A stretch of 5,994 nt of DNA from Comamonas sp. (GTDB lineage: Bacteria; Pseudomonadota; Gammaproteobacteria; Burkholderiales; Burkholderiaceae_C), in the NCBI GenBank assembly GCA_018384835.1, contig JAHAYB010000334.1:1-5994 (forward strand), read 5' to 3'. Of this stretch, positions 5,678-5,994 are shown in pieces. A program made the position numbers and the translations under genes. How positions within the stretch are numbered: the first letter of the stretch is position 1; each line of letters opens with the position of its first letter. Below the pieces are notes generated by a model. That model was not told the DNA's origin. It was given only the letters and a program-made list of their open reading frames with translations, and did not search any database.

Positions 5678-5994
5678 TTAAGGATTTTTGGGGTTGAGAG
5701 TTGTAGTAATGCCAGCGAAGTCTTCCACCTCTGCTTTTCCAGCATTAATCCAAGCTTGAGCCACAGTAGCTTGGCTGTCACCCATCTTACCCTTCTTGAA
5801 GGCAGTGATTTGCGTATCGCTCATGGCATTCAAGAAGGTAGTGGATAGGTCTTTCACCTGAGCGTCATCAATGGAGCCAACTTTGACGGCTTGCACCTTG
5901 TCAGCATCGGAATCCAATGCGTTCAGTTGGTCTTTGTCCAATGCGCCCACTTGGCCAGCAGTCAATGCGCCCACTTGGCCAGCGCTCAATGCAC
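5678..5994 (-). CDS. C-terminal end of a second octapeptide-repeat protein, start beyond the right edge
   Basis: The frame is open from the right edge to a TAA at 5678-5680, giving 104 complete residues. It is a paralogue of the large neighbour. It begins with clean octads (LSAGQVGA, LTAGQVGA, LDKDQLNA), followed by DADKVQAV, which matches the KVQA step of the neighbour's super-repeats. The C-termini then align: KVQAVKVGSIDDAQVKDL against KVQAVNITGVNTSLVNDL, FLNAMSDTQITA against FLLNMSQAQVTA, and AQAWINAG against VQSWVNKG, each followed by E-x(1-2)-[DT]-F. It ends in TTTLNPKNP instead of GLKQFLF. There is no cysteine in the visible part. The true start and total length are unknown. An in-frame TTG at 5987-5989 codes for an ordinary repeat leucine and is not a start. 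The function is unknown. Confidence 0.92.
   Translation of the reverse strand, partial: ALSAGQVGALTAGQVGALDKDQLNALDSDADKVQAVKVGSIDDAQVKDLSTTFLNAMSDTQITAFKKGKMGDSQATVAQAWINAGKAEVEDFAGITTTLNPKNP
5939..5994 (-). repeat. Near-identical 24-bp tandem repeats at the right edge
   Basis: Two complete 24-bp units (5939-5962 and 5963-5986) differ at only two bases, and a third begins at 5987. Each encodes one octapeptide ([LS/LT]-A-G-Q-V-G-A type). The close identity contrasts with the diverged repeats of the large gene. It suggests recent unit duplication and that more such copies continue outside the window. Confidence 0.85.

Overview
This 6 kb window holds three genes, all on the minus strand, so transcription runs from right to left. 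GC content looks moderate to high and the genes use Shine-Dalgarno-like starts. The first gene resembles proteobacterial SPINDLY/OGT glycosyltransferases. A betaproteobacterium such as a Burkholderiales or Comamonadaceae member would fit, but no rRNA or marker gene is present to prove it.

Layout from right to left. (1) 5678-5994 is the C-terminal end of a repeat protein that begins beyond the right edge, followed by a rho-independent terminator (5630-5658). (2) A non-coding stretch (5348-5677) carries that terminator, a promoter-like regulatory block and a leader of roughly 150 nt. (3) 1478-5347 encodes a 1289-residue, cysteine-free protein. It is built almost entirely from a degenerate 8-residue repeat of the form L-[ST]-x-x-Q-[IVM]-x-x, and its C-terminal half is organised into larger modules of 57 or 65-66 residues ending in a tryptophan. 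It is followed by a terminator (1419-1451). (4) A second non-coding stretch (1266-1477) has the same regulatory block as the first. (5) 1-1265 is the N-terminal 421 residues of a TPR-containing GT41 (O-GlcNAc-transferase/SPINDLY-like) glycosyltransferase that runs off the left edge.

The two intergenic regions are diverged copies of one module of about 148-150 bp: terminator, two GGCAAA(A)GCC boxes exactly 20 bp apart, a conserved 15-bp core, and an ACAGT-N5-ACTGT palindrome. The module precedes both a repeat-protein gene and an unrelated glycosyltransferase gene. This suggests that separate transcription units at this locus answer to the same regulator.

The most interesting reading, which is inference, is a protein-glycosylation locus. 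In this view a GT41 enzyme modifies a family of giant octapeptide-repeat proteins, most of whose repeat units offer a Ser or Thr at position 2. The two repeat proteins are paralogues that share a C-terminal domain. I do not recognise the repeat protein as a characterised family, and its function is unknown.
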